From the NCBI GenBank assembly GCA_037126765.1, contig JBBCBC010000037.1, positions 10,173,263 through 10,237,262 of the forward strand: a stretch of DNA of 64,000 nucleotides. The letters run 5' to 3'. The DNA comes from Stenogyne calaminthoides. Lineage: Eukaryota; Streptophyta; Magnoliopsida; Lamiales; Lamiaceae. Positions 61,015 to 64,000 of the stretch are shown here, piece after piece; position 1 is the first letter of the stretch; the number at the start of each line of letters is the position of its first letter. Below the pieces are notes generated by a model. It did not search any database. It was not told the origin of the DNA and worked only from the letters and a program-made list of their open reading frames with translations. The position numbers and the translations under genes are program-made.

Positions 61015-62944
61015 GACAAAGTCTGGTATGAAAATTTTCATACATTAAAAACTTTAATTTACAATCAAATTATGTAAGAAATAAAAACTCTAAGATACAA
61101 ATTTTGAGTCAAAAGTACTCTAAGATACAAAAGAAAAAAACAATGGCTCTCCACTACAAAATGTACCCATTTTACCCCCAATTTCAATTTACTCTTTTTT
61201 TTTTATTGCTGCCACACTAAATGCAATTTATCTCTCATCTCATTGCCCTCTCTCTCCAAAACATAGGATACCCCATCTCTTTCTTCATTTCAAATTAACA
61301 TCAAATTTACAGACGTGATACCCATCTCTTTCTTCATTTCAAATTAATATCCCATCTCACAAAATTCCGGCGCCCCTCCCACCCCACCCAAAATAAAAAA
61401 GCCGGCGACCCCCACTTCCCCGCGGCCCCCCACCGCCCTGCTTAGGCGTTGGTGAGTTTTCGTCGATTTTGGCGGATCTATTTGGGGCCGGGCCGAGCAG
61501 ACATGTGAGAGGCGGACGCGGAGGTGGTGATGGCTATGTAACACAAAGACGTGCGGCGGATCTGGGCGGAGGGGCCGACACGACGTTGGGGGCGACGGCG
61601 GCAGAGTGGCAGCGGCGGCGAAACCAGCTTAGGGTCTTTTTTTTGTAATTTGTTAAAGGGGAAGAAGGTAATCGTTTTTGTTTTATATTTATTTTGTTTT
61701 TATTTTTCTGTATGTTTTGTAGATCTGAGAAATTGAGAATTTGGGTGGTAAGTTAATTTGTCTGTAATTTTTTTGCAGATTGATGTTGTAATTTTTCTGT
61801 AGTATGCTGGTTGATTTTTTGTAAATTTTTAGATGTAATTTTCGGTTTTATTTTTGCAGATTTTTAATTGTATTTTGTTATGGGGAAAGTACATTATTTT
61901 TGCAGATTTTTTTTTTGTTTAATTTATAATTAGATGTTTATTTTTGCGGATTAGGGTTTTTGTTTAAATTAGGACCCAAAATACATTTTTTTTAAATGTA
62001 ATCCAAAATTGTTCTAAAATATAATTTTTTTTTAAAAAAATGCACTCAAAAATTGGTCCAAAGTACAATTTTTTTTAAAAATGCACCCCAAAATCTACTC
62101 AAAATACAATTTTTTTAAAAAAAAATGCACTTCCAAATTTTTTTTGCGGATTAGGGTTTTTGTTTAAATTAGGACCCAAAATACAATTTTTTTTTTAAAT
62201 ATACTCTAAAATTGGTCTAAAATACAATTTTTTTAAAAAAAATACATTCTACAATTGGCCCAAAATACAAATGCACCCCAAAATTGACTCAAAATACAAT
62301 TTTTTTTTTAAAAAAATGCACTTTCAAATTTTTCCTAATAGTGTAGAAAATAAAAAAAAAACACTCCAAAATTGATAAAAAATACAATTTTTTTAAAAAA
62401 AATGCACTTCAAAATTAGACTAGAGGTGAAAAAATTAAAAGAATTTATTTTTTAAAAGTTACATATTTTTCTGAATTGTAAAATGAGTTAATAAAATGCA
62501 CTTTGAAATAAATAATGAAATTATATTAATAAATAATTTAATAAATTTAATAATTTAAAATATTTGAACTTTTAAAATTTTAAATTATAAAAAGTCAAAA
62601 TGCAATCAGAAGTGCAGAAAACGGGTCAAAAGTGCAGAAAACAATTAAAAGGGTAACTTGGACTTTTTAACCATAATTTTGTATCTTAGAGTCACAATAA
62701 AATTACAATGTATCTTAGAGTTCTTTTGTTTGTGACTTTGTAGTGGAGAGTCACTCCCCCATTATGTAATTGTTGAAGACAAGACAAAATTGAGTGGTTC
62801 ATGGTTCACTCGACCAAAATGGTTCATGATTCACCCGGCCCAAATAAATTATAATTTAAAATTCATTATTTAGTGTTTACGGTGTAGATAATTGATTTAG
62901 GATAATTTTATAAATTTTTATACATGAAAATTTTCACATTCAAC
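61015..62944. mobile_element. Foldback element split by a nested insertion
   Basis: The outer parts (61015-61077 and 62761-62944) together match the uninterrupted 213-bp element at 23714-23926: AGTCTGGTATGAAAATTTTC at the left, TAAAATTGAGTGGTTCATGG and GGTGTAGATAATTGATTTAG after the break, and GAAAATTTTC near the right end. The break lies at ATTATGTAA, which is present on both sides of the inserted DNA. This outer element is a non-coding MITE-like repeat. Confidence 0.85.
61078..62760. mobile_element. 1,683-bp inserted element with 9-bp target-site duplication (Mutator-like)
   Basis: It is flanked by perfect 9-bp direct repeats ATTATGTAA (61069-61077 and 62761-62769); the empty site exists in the related element at 23.7 kb (ATTCTGTAA). 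A 9-bp duplication is characteristic of Mutator-like elements. Both ends carry the words ACTCTAAGATAC (61087, 61117; inverted at 62681, 62710) and CTCTCCACTACAAA (61147; inverted at 62737-62750), but in different order, so the terminal repeats are rearranged. It has no transposase frame. A GC-rich interior (61360-61630) may be captured host sequence. An AT-rich part repeats GCGGATTAGGGTTTTTGTTT at 61946 and 62146 (exactly 200 bp apart). Confidence 0.75.
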
Positions 62945-64000
62945 TTACTCTTTTTTAATAGCATATTCGACCAAGCCCAAGTTCCAATATCTAAACTCAA
63001 GCAGATGACACTTTTTCTAGTTTGAGTCTATTTATTTAAGCTAGAAGTGTGAAATGATATTGGTCTCATGAACAACAGAATCACAGGTAGGAGAAACAAA
63101 TTATATTCAATAATGTATCTTCAATTTTTTTAATAAACATAAAGAGAAAAAGAAAAGTTCTACTAGAAAAATTAAACAGATAATTTAGTCTGAACTCGTG
63201 TTGAAAAAGTAAAGCAGATAATTTTTGTAGTACTAAAGTTTCTAGGATAAGAAAATGCAAACGAAAATGTCAAATTCATCAATCGACATTTTAGTACTAG
63301 AAATTCGAATCCCATAAATTATGAGAAGTTGGTAAATTTTTTAAATCATTACGCATATTGAATCTAATTTTATTAAAAAGCAATCAAATAAAAGATTTAA
63401 TAAGAAATTGAAACAGGGACCGTATATTAAATTCAAAATGCTTACTTCACTATTAAAATTATTAGGAGTACTTGTCCTAGGATTTGGGCTTCAACTTTGG
63501 GATTTCATGATATTTTTCTCACATTCACATGGGTCCATCCAATCTATGGAGTAATATTATATTCATAAAATAAAATTAAAAAGAAAAAAAACATAAACAA
63601 AAGGGAGGACTTTTTTCGTAAGATTTGGGATGTGGCCTAAAAAGAATCCACTTCTCGTGTCCCGGATTTACACTGAATCTTAGGTTTCTTTTACGAGTCA
63701 CTATAATTAAATGCATCGATAATTTGATACTACTAATTAAAAAACTCAAAGAAGACCCTCTTATAAATTGTATTTTATGCAACAAGATTAAAAAATAAGT
63801 GGAAAATACTAGCTTTAAATTGAAAATCAATCCTACTTTTTATAATTTAATTAAGTATATATCAACATATAATTAATAAAAATTAAATCACTTTATTATA
63901 TTGATCATCATAATGTCAACTTGCATTCTCATAATTAACAACACTAATATCTTCACCATGGGCATTCATTTCGCATCCTAGACAATCTCCGGGTAATTAC
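62945..64000. other. AT-rich DNA, no gene recognised
   Basis: The last kilobase is AT-rich and has only short, unconvincing reading frames on both strands. No repeat family, RNA gene or exon signal was identified. Confidence 0.5.

Overview
The window looks like nuclear DNA of a eudicot plant. It is AT-rich, its genes are split by GT..AG introns, foldback (MITE-like) repeats are common, and the recognisable gene families are plant ones: an oligopeptide transporter, a MIKC-type MADS-box gene and L-type lectin receptor kinases. I cannot fix genus or family from sequence alone. There are no tRNA, rRNA, CRISPR or bacterial-style features.

Layout. 1-3.3 kb is repeat-rich, with two phase-compatible candidate exons of an unidentified minus-strand gene near 2.8-3.1 kb. 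3.33-17.68 kb is one long tandem array of a ~306-bp monomer. Its right-centre part is organised as a ~2.756-kb higher-order repeat of nine monomers. 18.27-19.40 kb holds the 5' end of a minus-strand WD40-type gene whose later exons are not visible before the array. 23.01-29.18 kb is a complete six-exon OPT-family oligopeptide transporter (738 aa). Convergent to it, 29.67-32.06 kb holds seven exons of a DHH/DHHA1-type protein whose DHH motif reads NHR and whose first exon I cannot find. 33.6-35.2 kb contains short coding-like fragments, a 179-bp terminal-inverted-repeat element and a 29-bp perfect foldback. 36.13-45.73 kb is a complete eight-exon AGL17/ANR1-clade MADS-box gene on the minus strand, with a 16-nt last exon.

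50.1-60.4 kb is a tandem cluster of L-type lectin receptor kinases close to the LecRK-IX type. Three copies are near full length, one is heavily deleted, and one is only a scrap of the 3' end. Each of the three near-full-length copies has one local lesion: stops in the signal peptide, an in-frame TAA between the lectin and the transmembrane segment, and a one-base deletion in the kinase glycine loop. The kinase halves are much more alike than the lectin halves.

61.0-62.95 kb is a nested transposon locus. A foldback element is split by a 1,683-bp insertion flanked by a perfect 9-bp target-site duplication, and a related uninterrupted copy at 23.7 kb shows the empty site. The genes do not form one pathway. 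The window mixes single-copy genes, a tandem receptor cluster with birth-and-death features, and repeat expansion.
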